NCBI GenBank assembly: GCA_903970575.1 | Contig: CAJCJC010000358.1 | Location: 1-7,180, forward strand | Length of the DNA: 7,180 nt | Direction: 5' to 3' | Source of the DNA: Alphaproteobacteria bacterium | GTDB lineage: Bacteria > Pseudomonadota > Alphaproteobacteria > BOG-932 > Roseiterribacteraceae | Shown here: positions 1 to 5,729 of the stretch, one piece after another | Numbering within the stretch: position 1 is the first letter of the stretch | How the letters are laid out: every line of letters starts with the position of its first letter | Program-made: the position numbers and the translations under genes | The notes under the pieces: model-generated | Databases searched by the model: none | Seen by the model: the letters and a program-made list of their open reading frames with translations, nothing else | What the model was told of the DNA's origin: nothing

Positions 1-2
1 GG

Positions 3-569
3 CTGGGGATGGCCGCCGCGCTCTCCTGGCTTTGCCCCGCAGGGCCGGGCGCCGTCGCACAGCCGCAGCAACAGGCGGCGCCAGCTTTTTTGGTCGACGC
101 GCAAACACCGAAGGCCGAGCGGGATTTCATCGCCATCGTCGATAAGGCGCGAAGCGATTTCATGGCCGGCAGAAGCGTGGACGCCAGAACGGGCGCCCGC
201 ATCGCGCTTCAGATCGATATCCATCAATATATGGGGCTGACCCATGACGCGCGAGATTGGGTTGGCGTCTTCATGGGCAGCGACAAGACCGAGGACGGGT
301 ATCGCTCGGTCGCGATCCAGATCGCGCCCGGACTCGCCGTTTCGACCTGGGATAGCCGCTATGTCGACGAGCCCTACGCCACGATGGTGAAACCGTTCGG
401 GACCGAGGCCCAGGTCATCGATAGCCTGACGATCGGGCAACCGGTGGTGTTCAGCGCGGACCTGATCGGCGAGATCATCGGCGCCGATGACGAGATGGTT
501 CTGCATCCACGCATCATCGCCCGCATCACCAAGCTGACCGGCATCGACTCGCCGCTGCCCATTCATTAG
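3..569 (+). CDS. Exported protein of unknown function, probably 5'-truncated
   Basis: I do not recognise this protein. The frame is open to the left edge of the window. The first ATG is at 9 and gives 186 residues, but the start may lie outside, because the residues after that ATG look like the hydrophobic core and end of a signal peptide without its basic N-terminus. A signal-peptidase site is plausible after Ala17 (G-A-V-A before Q-P-Q), followed by a Gln/Ala-rich linker. The mature part has a helical stretch (about 36-52) and then alternating beta-like segments (about 83-175), including W-V-G-V-F at 84-88 and an L-T-I-G-Q-P-V-V-F segment at 140-148 of the kind seen in small OB-like barrels; that fold is only a guess. 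There are no catalytic motifs and only one cysteine, in the signal region. The gene converges on the alpha-E gene with 19 bases between the stops and no visible terminator hairpin. Confidence 0.72.
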   Translation: MGMAAALSWLCPAGPGAVAQPQQQAAPAFLVDAQTPKAERDFIAIVDKARSDFMAGRSVDARTGARIALQIDIHQYMGLTHDARDWVGVFMGSDKTEDGYRSVAIQIAPGLAVSTWDSRYVDEPYATMVKPFGTEAQVIDSLTIGQPVVFSADLIGEIIGADDEMVLHPRIIARITKLTGIDSPLPIH

Positions 570-588
570 GACGTTGAGGGCGGACGCG

Positions 589-1566
589 TTACTGATTCTG
601 GGTCATGCCGCGCGGGGCGGCCTCGTCGCGATGGAAGAATTCCCGCGCGATATCGAGCGCCAGCAAGCCGAGGCTCTTCTGTGTCATGTCCAGGAACTCA
701 TGCAGTCCGGCGATCAATATCTGCTCGATGGGCCGCCCGGTCAGCTCAGCCTGAAGCTCATCGATACGCTCCAGAACCTTGGCGCCGCCGCGCAGCCCGT
801 ACCGGGACCTCAACTCATGCAACGTGCGGTCGATGTCGTTGACGCAGAGCGCCACCGCGCGCGGAAACGCCCGGTTTTGCAGCAAGAAACCAGCGATCGT
901 GCCCGCGCTCATCGCCTGCGAATGCACGCGGCGGTAAGCATAATATCCCGCCGCCGAGCGCAGCACCGAATTCCATTGCCCGATATCGAAGGCCGAGCCC
1001 ACATCGGCGCCGCGGGGCAGAAGCTGATGATATTTGATGTCAAGCAGCCGCGTCGTCTGGTCCGCTCGCTCCAGCCAGCGGCCGATCGAATAGAAATACC
1101 AACTCTCGTCGCGGAAAAACGTACCATCGGTGATGCCGGTATGCGTCTGGCACCCTTCCTTGACCATCTGATAGGTGCGGGGCAACCGCGCCTCACCCAG
1201 ATCGGTGGGCGTCAGCGCGTAAAGTTGGCGGTGGAAAACGTTGAGCTGGGTCCACATCTCGGTCGAGATCAGAGGGCGAAGCGCCCGGGCGTTTTCCCGC
1301 GCCATGTGAATCGCCGATATGATCGAGGTCGGGTTGTCCTGATCCAGGACATAAAAGGCGGTGACGGAGGCCCGGTCGATCGTATCGTGGGTCTCAAGGA
1401 ACCGCGCCTCGTCGGCGTTGAGCACGAGCATCGACCGCCAACTGGCGGGGTCGCGCGAATCGCTGGCGAAAACCTGCTGCACATCGAGCAGGCGGGCGAG
1501 GTTTTCGGCCCGCTCGACATAGCGCGCCATCCAGAAAGCGGCCTCGGCATGACGGGCGAGCAGCAT
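589..1566 (-). CDS. Alpha-E domain-containing protein (DUF403)
   Basis: This 325-residue protein belongs to the alpha-E (DUF403, COG2307) family, a cytosolic all-helical domain found beside circularly permuted ATP-grasp proteins. The N-terminus carries the family signature: R5-H-A-E, F11-W-M-A-R-Y, E19-R-A-E-N and A24-R-L-L-D-V. A related block recurs in the middle, W156-Y-F-Y through I161-G-R-W-L-E-R-A-D-Q and on to L174-L-D-I-K-Y-H, as expected for the family's repeated helical pattern. Length is normal and the frame is intact. Its ATG overlaps the TAA of the upstream ATP-grasp gene by one base (TAATG), so translation is very likely coupled. The biochemical activity of the domain is not established; comparative genomics has suggested a role with ATP-grasp and transglutaminase-like partners in peptide modification. 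The transglutaminase-like gene that often follows is absent here: the next gene downstream faces the other way. Confidence 0.95.
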   Translation of the reverse strand: MLLARHAEAAFWMARYVERAENLARLLDVQQVFASDSRDPASWRSMLVLNADEARFLETHDTIDRASVTAFYVLDQDNPTSIISAIHMARENARALRPLISTEMWTQLNVFHRQLYALTPTDLGEARLPRTYQMVKEGCQTHTGITDGTFFRDESWYFYSIGRWLERADQTTRLLDIKYHQLLPRGADVGSAFDIGQWNSVLRSAAGYYAYRRVHSQAMSAGTIAGFLLQNRAFPRAVALCVNDIDRTLHELRSRYGLRGGAKVLERIDELQAELTGRPIEQILIAGLHEFLDMTQKSLGLLALDIAREFFHRDEAAPRGMTQNQ

Positions 1567-3056
1567 TATCGGGCCACCCCCGGCGGCGCCTTGGCCACCT
1601 CGGGCATCAGCACCCAGGTATCCTTGGAGCCGCCGCCCTGGCTGGAATTCACCACAAGCGAGTTCTTGCGCAAAGCCACCCGGGTCAGTCCGCCCGGCAG
1701 CACCCAGGTCTTATTGCCGGTGATCGCGAAGGGCCGCAAATCCACATGCCGCGCCGCGATTCCTTCCGGGCATAAGGTAGGGCAGACCGACAAATTTATG
1801 ACCGGCTGGCTGATGAAATTGCCGGGATCGTCCAGGATCTTCAGCCGCGTTTCCTCGATCTCGGCCTTGCTCGCGCGCGGCCCGATCATCACCCCATAGC
1901 CGCCCGACGCGCCCACCGGCTTCACCACCAGGTTTTCAAGATTGGCGAGCGTAAACGCCAGCCCCTCGGGTTCGGCGCAAATATGGGTATCCACGTTGCT
2001 GAGAATAGCGTCCTCGCCAAGGTAATAGCGGATCAGCCGGGGCATATAGGCATAGACCGCCTTGTCGTCGGCGACGCCGGTTCCGACCGCGTTCGCGAGC
2101 TGAACGTGGCCTGAGACATAGGCCTCCATCAACCCGGGGACGCCGAGCACGCTGTCCGAGCGGAAAACGCGCGGATCCAGAAAATCGTCGTCGATCCGGC
2201 GATAGATCGTGTCGACGCGGCTTAAGCCCGCGATCGTTCGCATGAACACCTTGCCGTCGATGACGGTCAGATCGCGCCCTTCCACCAGAGGAACGCCCAT
2301 CTCGCGCGCCAGGAACACGTGCTCGAAATAGGCCGAGTTGAACACGCCCGGCGACAGCAGGACGATCAGCGGCGCGGACGCGGACGTAGGCGATAATTCA
2401 GCTAGCGCCTTACGCAATTGCGGCCCATAATCATCGACCGGGCGGATCGGCAGCCCCTCGAACAATTCGGGCCAGGCGCGCAGCATCATGCGCCGGTTCT
2501 CGACGACATACGACACGCCCGACGGGGTGCGGGCGTTATCCTCCAGCACCAGGAAGCGGCCCAACTCGTCGCGCACGATATCGATGCCGCAGATCGCGAC
2601 GTATACGCCGCCCGTAACCTTCACGCCCTGCATCTCACGCCGGAAATTTGGGTTGCCGAATACAAGATCGGCCGGGACGATTCCGTCCTTCAGCACGTTC
2701 TGGGGGCCATAGATATCGGCCAGGAAGAGATTGATGGCCGAAACGCGTTGGATCACTCCGGCCTCGATCATCTCCCAATCCGCCGCGGTCAGGACGCGGG
2801 GGATCATGTCGAACGGCAGAATGCGGTCGATCGCCATCTTCTCCGAATAGACCGTGAAGGTGACGCCGAGGTCGAGCAAATCGTTTTCGGCGACCGCCGC
2901 CCTGCTCCTCAGCTCCTCTTCCGAAATCGTCGAAAGTTGGCGCTCTATAACCGCGCTCGCGGGATGGGGGCTGTCGGACGAGCCCAGCAACTCGCAATAA
3001 TATTTTCCGGAATCATATCCACGCAAAAGCCCGGCGCGGGTACTGGCAAGCGTCAT
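1566..3056 (-). CDS. Circularly permuted type 2 ATP-grasp protein (DUF404/DUF407)
   Basis: This is a member of the COG2308 family of circularly permuted ATP-grasp enzymes, predicted ATP-dependent carboxylate-amine/thiol ligases whose substrate is not known. Counted from the chosen start (496 residues), the recognisable blocks are L171-E-D-N-A-R-T-P-S-G-V-S-Y, V377-V-K-P-V-G-A-S-G-G-Y-G-V-M, H437-V-D-L-R-P-F-A-I, and the C-terminal stretch from G455-G-L-T-R-V-A-L to N-S-S-Q-G-G-G-S-K-D-T-W-V-L ending near 483. These cover the nucleotide- and metal-binding parts of the fold, and none appears missing. The frame stays open up to 3200, but starts above 3122 would overlap the upstream gene. ATG 3056 was chosen because it avoids overlap and gives near-family length. 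ATG 3098 (510 residues) is an alternative; neither has a strong Shine-Dalgarno. The gene is followed by the alpha-E gene through a TAATG overlap. Confidence 0.93.
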   Translation of the reverse strand: MTLASTRAGLLRGYDSGKYYCELLGSSDSPHPASAVIERQLSTISEEELRSRAAVAENDLLDLGVTFTVYSEKMAIDRILPFDMIPRVLTAADWEMIEAGVIQRVSAINLFLADIYGPQNVLKDGIVPADLVFGNPNFRREMQGVKVTGGVYVAICGIDIVRDELGRFLVLEDNARTPSGVSYVVENRRMMLRAWPELFEGLPIRPVDDYGPQLRKALAELSPTSASAPLIVLLSPGVFNSAYFEHVFLAREMGVPLVEGRDLTVIDGKVFMRTIAGLSRVDTIYRRIDDDFLDPRVFRSDSVLGVPGLMEAYVSGHVQLANAVGTGVADDKAVYAYMPRLIRYYLGEDAILSNVDTHICAEPEGLAFTLANLENLVVKPVGASGGYGVMIGPRASKAEIEETRLKILDDPGNFISQPVINLSVCPTLCPEGIAARHVDLRPFAITGNKTWVLPGGLTRVALRKNSLVVNSSQGGGSKDTWVLMPEVAKAPPGVAR

Positions 3057-3121
3057 TCTAGCTCGATTTTTCCGTGACTCATCAACCGACAGTAGCATTT
3101 GCCCAGCGCCGAACAAGTCCG

Positions 3122-3595
3122 CTAGCGATCGTTCACCCGATCGAACGTCTCGACATAGGTCGCGGAGCGCCCTTGCATATCGGTTTGCCGCGCGTTGCAC
3201 ACGAACCGCTTGCCCCCCGGCGGAAAACTACAGATTTCCGTCGCGATTCCGCCGGGGCTCTCCGACACCTGCTTCAGCGAGCCGTCCTCGGTCCAACTGA
3301 ACGCCGACGTGCTGCCCGGCCGACCCTCTACGGGATAGGCCTTGCCGTCGATCGCCCCCTTGAAGGCGGTGGACCCACCCTGCCCGTCCGGCATCTTGAC
3401 CGTGACCACCCATTGGAAGACGCGGCCGTCATCCTTGACGATGTTCATGATCAGCTCAGCCGGCGCGGCCTCGCCCGGCAGCAATTCCGATTCCTTGGGA
3501 TTGAAGCGCCATTTGCCCTCGATCGAATCAGGTCGGGCCAGGGCGGATGAGGCGATGAGGACGATCAGAACCGGCGAAACCCATAAACCGCGCAT
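3122..3595 (-). CDS. Small secreted lipocalin-like beta protein, function unknown
   Basis: A 157-residue exported protein. It has a clean signal peptide: M-R-G-L-W, then a hydrophobic core, with cleavage likely after Ala20 (S-A-L-A before R-P). The mature part opens with E26-G-K-W-R-F-N-P-K-E-S and P40-G, which resembles the opening of a widespread group of small secreted beta-barrel proteins of the 'G-x-W-x-L-N-x-x-K-S-x-x-x-P-G' type. I recognise the pattern but know no assigned function. The rest alternates short beta segments with polar turns, including D83-G-K-A-Y-P-V. Cys122 and Cys133 bracket a P-P-G-G turn and could form a disulfide in the periplasm. The start is supported by GGAG (plus-strand CTCC at 3603-3606) seven bases before the ATG. 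It lies 65 bases upstream of the chosen ATP-grasp start on the same strand, so cotranscription is possible, though it is not a usual partner of that pair. Confidence 0.82.
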   Translation of the reverse strand: MRGLWVSPVLIVLIASSALARPDSIEGKWRFNPKESELLPGEAAPAELIMNIVKDDGRVFQWVVTVKMPDGQGGSTAFKGAIDGKAYPVEGRPGSTSAFSWTEDGSLKQVSESPGGIATEICSFPPGGKRFVCNARQTDMQGRSATYVETFDRVNDR

Positions 3596-3723
3596 AACAG
3601 TGCTCCATGCCCGAGTCTTACATGGTCATAGCTGGTTTTCGGGCGCGGCGACGCTAGCCAAACTGGCGGGCGTTCACCATCTCCTATGAGTGTTTTTTAG
3701 AGTGGGTGGATGTGAGGATGATA
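3596..3723. promoter_or_regulatory. Divergent intergenic region between the lipocalin-like and Pro-rich genes
   Basis: About 128 bases separate two genes that read away from each other, so promoters for both should lie here. It is more AT-rich near 3690-3700, where there is a run of six T. I could not pick a -35/-10 pair with conviction on either strand, and no convincing operator palindrome is visible. The assignment is positional inference. Confidence 0.3.
3712..3717 (+). promoter_or_regulatory. Ribosome binding site deciding the start at 3724
   Basis: GTGAGG lies six bases before the ATG at 3724. A GTG at 3706 and an ATG at 3718 are in the same frame. The 3718 ATG directly abuts this site, which is too close, and the GTG at 3706 has only a weak G-rich stretch upstream. 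The spacing favours 3724. Confidence 0.5.
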
Positions 3724-4329
3724 ATGCGGAGAGTGACCGATGGGGAGATCATCGATTCCTTCGAAAGCGCCCGATACCGGCGGTTGACGAGGATAGTTTT
3801 TGGCCTGGGACGGACGGCGGTGGGCTTCGGTCTTGCGTTCGTGTTGGGAGTCTCGCCGCTTTCTTTCGCGCAAAACTATCAATATCAGGCGGCGCCCAAC
3901 CAGGCCCCGCCCGACTATCCTCCGCCTGCGGCCTATCCATCTCCTCCAGGATATCCGCCGCCGCCAGCGTATGCGGAAGCTCCTCCGCCGCCGCCGGGCG
4001 CCGTTTGGGTGGGAGCGCCGGGCCAATGCCTCTATGGCAACGGTCAGGTTTATTGGTGCGCGCCGGGCGTGGTGTTCGACGGATTTCCGCCGGAATGGGA
4101 TTTCGTGAGATTTCCCGTACTGGCGTTTGGGCCGGAAATTATCGTGGATCCGATTTGGTTCGAAAGATGGCGCGTTGGCCATCCAGGGTTTGCGTTTCGC
4201 GGCAGGGTTGCAACGGAAGGCGAACGACGAGCCTTCGCGGAACATCGCGGAGAAATTATCCGAAACGGGGCGCTGCATGCTCGTGAGGTCGAGGCGCCCC
4301 GGCCGAGGCGGCCGGAAGAAGGGCGGTAA
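3724..4329 (+). CDS. Exported proline/tyrosine-rich protein of unknown function
   Basis: I do not recognise a family. From ATG 3724 the protein has 201 residues. The N-terminus is unusually long and polar before the hydrophobic stretch: about 20 residues with acidic and basic groups, then L21-T-R-I-V-F-G and a hydrophobic core at about 31-47, with a likely signal-peptidase site after Ala49 (L-S-F-A before Q-N). Residues 59-92 form a Pro/Tyr/Ala-rich low-complexity segment with repeated Y-P-P-P and Y-P-S-P-P-G-like units, typical of extended linkers in envelope proteins. A compact part follows with a cysteine pair in Q101-C-L-Y-G-N-G-Q-V-Y-W-C-A-P-G (Cys102 and Cys112, possible disulfide), then an aromatic-rich region to about 158 and a charged, Arg/Glu-rich tail. 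It is probably periplasmic or surface-associated. It ends 21 bases before the stop of the minus-strand small frame at 4351. Confidence 0.8.
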   Translation: MRRVTDGEIIDSFESARYRRLTRIVFGLGRTAVGFGLAFVLGVSPLSFAQNYQYQAAPNQAPPDYPPPAAYPSPPGYPPPPAYAEAPPPPPGAVWVGAPGQCLYGNGQVYWCAPGVVFDGFPPEWDFVRFPVLAFGPEIIVDPIWFERWRVGHPGFAFRGRVATEGERRAFAEHRGEIIRNGALHAREVEAPRPRRPEEGR

Positions 4330-4350
4330 TCGGAAGCGGCGCGAACCGAA

Positions 4351-4509
4351 TCAGCAATCCTTGGCGAAGACGCAGGCCTTGGCGAAGACGCAGGTTGGGT
4401 GGCGGGGCGTCAGCTCCGTCACTTCCGTGAAGTTCAGGTGAAACATTTCGGCCGGCGCGCCATCCGCGTGCACGCAATCGCTGACGGTGACGCCCCAGCG
4501 CGTAGGTAT
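4351..4509 (-). CDS. Candidate small cysteine-containing protein with ATA (or mutated ATG) start
   Basis: A minus-strand frame of 52 codons plus TGA, closed upstream by an in-frame TAG at 4549-4551. From codon CGC (residue 4) to the end, 42 of 49 codons finish in G or C, as in the genuine genes here, while codons upstream of the proposed start do not show this bias. AGGAG lies six bases before an ATA codon at 4507-4509, the normal spacing for an initiation codon. ATA may be a rare start or a mutated ATG. No ATG, GTG or TTG lies between the TAG and that ATA; the first standard start is GTG 4473 (40 residues), which has no Shine-Dalgarno. The predicted protein begins P-T-R-W-G-V-T-V-S-D-C and ends with Cys40, Cys46 and Cys52, spaced exactly six apart. 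I do not recognise the family. It is divergent from the His-rich gene. It could instead be a decayed gene. Confidence 0.5.
   Translation of the reverse strand: MPTRWGVTVSDCVHADGAPAEMFHLNFTEVTELTPRHPTCVFAKACVFAKDC
4359..4394. repeat. Perfect 18-bp tandem duplication
   Basis: CCTTGGCGAAGACGCAGG occurs twice head to tail with no mismatch (4359-4376 and 4377-4394). The unit is a multiple of three and, read on the minus strand in the small frame at 4351-4509, encodes C-V-F-A-K plus one residue, twice. The lack of divergence suggests a recent slippage event or selection to keep it. Confidence 0.95.
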
Positions 4510-4515
4510 TTTCCG

Positions 4516-4520
4516 CTCCT
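4516..4520 (-). promoter_or_regulatory. AGGAG Shine-Dalgarno before ATA codon
   Basis: Plus-strand CTCCT is AGGAG on the minus strand, a strong match to the 16S rRNA anti-Shine-Dalgarno. Six bases separate it from the ATA at 4507-4509, and the coding-like codon bias begins just after. This placement is the main reason for choosing that start for the small frame. Confidence 0.45.
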
Positions 4521-4540
4521 GAGCCTCTCGCCCGCGAAGT

Positions 4541-4562
4541 GATAGCGTCTATCGTTGCGATA
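4541..4562. promoter_or_regulatory. Overlapping inverted repeats upstream of the His-rich gene
   Basis: GATAG (4541-4545) and CTATC (4549-4553) form an inverted repeat around CGT. TATCG (4550-4554) and CGATA (4558-4562) form a second around TTG, sharing four bases with the first. They lie between the divergent small frame and the His-rich gene and end nine bases before the latter's purine-rich ribosome site (about 4571-4577). The arrangement could be an operator with three half-sites or two mutually exclusive weak hairpins in the leader. The stems are only five base pairs, so chance is possible. Confidence 0.3.
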
Positions 4563-4583
4563 AGATGCAAAAGAGGAACGGCC

Positions 4584-5105
4584 ATGACCGCGGCGCAAGA
4601 CGCAGAATACGACCTAGCCGACCACCATGAATCCGCCGCGATCCATCACGAGCAGGCGGCGTATTTTCATCGCGAAGCGTCGCGGCATTATCGGATCGGC
4701 AAGAACTACGCGCATGCCGCGCACCAAGCGGTAACCGCGCACGGGCATGCGCTTTGCGCGCTGCAACACGGGCTGGCGGCGAGCGCTGAGTACGCCGAGC
4801 ACGAGGGCGCCACATTGCCACGTTATTTGAGGCGTTCGCCGGAAAAGTCCTTGTCGACAGCGCTGGCGGCGCTCGTGACGATCAGCGGAACGGCTCATCA
4901 TGACGTGGCCGCCGACCATCACGAGGCCGCTCTCCGTCATCATGCGCGAGCCTGGACCCACCAGGGCGCGGCGCATTACGTCAGAGCCTGTCATGAGACC
5001 AAAAATGCGGTCGACCACGGCAAGCATGCGTTGTTCCATTGCGGCCAAGCGGCGATGCATCACATGGAACACTATGGGAGCCATCCGTCGGCGGAGTTAA
5101 TATGA
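4584..5105 (+). CDS. Histidine-rich, internally duplicated helical protein, function unknown
   Basis: From ATG 4584 the product has 173 residues, 28 of them histidine. The start is supported by AAGAGGA at 4571-4577; an in-frame ATG at 4539 lacks such a site and would add unlike residues. No signal peptide or membrane segment is seen, so the protein is probably cytosolic. Two similar halves stand out, D13-H-H-E-S-A-A and D111-H-H-E-A-A-L. Each continues with His pairs seven residues on (21-22 and 119-120), then further His at about seven-residue steps (29, 35; 126, 131), followed by an Ala/His-rich helix. The halves are joined by a less His-rich linker (about 76-103). The seven-residue rhythm puts the His on one helix face, which could bind metal, heme or nucleic acid; this is inference. 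Similar His/Ala-rich 'AAxHHExAAxHH' proteins occur widely in bacteria, without a function I know. The GNAT gene follows 78 bases later. Confidence 0.85.
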   Translation: MTAAQDAEYDLADHHESAAIHHEQAAYFHREASRHYRIGKNYAHAAHQAVTAHGHALCALQHGLAASAEYAEHEGATLPRYLRRSPEKSLSTALAALVTISGTAHHDVAADHHEAALRHHARAWTHQGAAHYVRACHETKNAVDHGKHALFHCGQAAMHHMEHYGSHPSAELI

Positions 5106-5183
5106 CGGGTGGGATGCGGAAGCTGGACCGTTGGGCGAACTTTCCGTCTCGTTCGCCGTCGGCCTGCTTATTTCGAGACCTTT

Positions 5184-5588
5184 ATGCCAATTACCTACGC
5201 CATCGAACCCGAGCTTTCGGCGGAAGAATTCCGCGCCGTTCTGATCGGGTCCACGCTGGGGGAGCGCAGGCCTATCGATGACGCGGAGCGCCTTGAACGG
5301 ATGTTGCGCAACGCGGACATTATCGCGACCGCGCGCGACGGGAACCGGCTTGTCGGCGTTTCCAGGGCCATAACGGATTTCGCCTATTGCTGCTATCTCT
5401 CAGATCTGGCGGTGGACGCCGCCTATCAGCGTCAGGGAATCGGCAAGCGCCTGATCGCCGAGACCCATGCAAAGGCGGGCGCGCGCGCCAATCTGATTTT
5501 GGCCGCGGCCCCGGCGGCCGAATCCTATTACCCCAGGATCGGCATGCATCCGTTGAAGAGCGCCTGGGTTATTCCCCGAGCTTTCTGA
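5184..5588 (+). CDS. GNAT family N-acetyltransferase
   Basis: A 134-residue, full-length single-domain GNAT enzyme, expected to transfer the acetyl group of acetyl-CoA to an amine; the substrate cannot be read from the sequence. The acetyl-CoA motif A is clear: beta strand C70-Y-L-S-D-L-A-V followed by Q82-R-Q-G-I-G-K-R-L, matching the Q/R-x-x-G-x-G/A pyrophosphate loop. Earlier, L56-V-G-V-S-R sits in the usual beta hairpin, and A111[10 protein letters not shown] near the end matches the motif B region, with tyrosines that often serve as acid. The start at 5184 was chosen because M-P-I-T-Y-A-I-E is a family-like beginning and GAGA lies five bases upstream. The same frame stays open back to GTG 5109, but those 25 extra residues are basic and unlike the family. 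It is close behind the His-rich gene and could be read from the same transcript. Confidence 0.92.
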   Translation: MPITYAIEPELSAEEFRAVLIGSTLGERRPIDDAERLERMLRNADIIATARDGNRLVGVSRAITDFAYCCYLSDLAVDAAYQRQGIGKRLIAETHAKAGARANLILAAAPAAESYYPRIGMHPLKSAWVIPRAF

Positions 5589-5607
5589 TCTAAATAATTG
5601 CTTTAGA
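5589..5607 (+). terminator. Weak AT-rich hairpin after the GNAT gene
   Basis: TCTAAA (5589-5594) and TTTAGA (5602-5607) form a six-base-pair stem with a seven-base loop right after the TGA at 5586-5588. No clean T-run follows, only ATTTTA some bases on. It is weak for an intrinsic terminator and may simply be an AT-rich 3' flank. Confidence 0.2.
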
Positions 5608-5651
5608 AGCGCATTTTAGACCACGAAGGCACTGTGACGATCCGACCGAAT

Positions 5652-5667
5652 CGCGCTGGAAAGCGCG
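5652..5667. other. GC-rich hairpin with GGAA (GNRA-type) loop upstream of vapB
   Basis: CGCGCT (5652-5657) pairs perfectly with AGCGCG (5662-5667) around a GGAA loop, which would form a stable GNRA tetraloop in RNA. It lies about 60 bases upstream of the vapB start and about 65 downstream of the GNAT stop. It may be part of a terminator-like 3' end for the GNAT transcript (no T-run follows) or an upstream element of the vapBC promoter. I could not identify a -35/-10 pair or a clear VapB operator palindrome. Confidence 0.35.
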
Positions 5668-5729
5668 TGGTTACGACAGACGTCTTCTCATGATAGTCTT
5701 ACCCTACAATGATCGATGGAGAAACGGTA

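Noticed and set aside
574..1899. A 441-codon plus-strand open frame opposite the alpha-E and ATP-grasp genes
   Set aside because: It lies antisense to two proteins with clear family motifs. Its translation is rich in Arg, Pro and Gly, with no recognisable domain, as expected for a shadow frame in GC-rich DNA.
2418..3077. A 219-codon plus-strand frame opposite the N-terminal half of the ATP-grasp gene
   Set aside because: Its composition (Arg, Asp, His and Gln) is that of an antisense shadow, and it has no ribosome site or family resemblance.
3621..3634. CATGGTCATAGCTG, identical to part of the lacZ/M13-reverse region of common cloning vectors
   Set aside because: The match stops after 14 bases and the flanks do not continue as vector sequence. 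The region reads as a normal intergenic gap between well-supported genes, so chance similarity is more likely than contamination.
4256..4585. A 109-codon minus-strand frame starting at 4585 over the same gap
   Set aside because: It is Arg-rich, without a good start, and overlaps the C-terminus of the Pro-rich gene. The alternative frame at 4351-4509 has much better codon bias and a Shine-Dalgarno site.
5109..5183. N-terminal extension of the GNAT protein from GTG 5109
   Set aside because: The 25 added residues are basic and unlike GNAT N-termini. The ATG at 5184 has a GAGA site and a family-like beginning.
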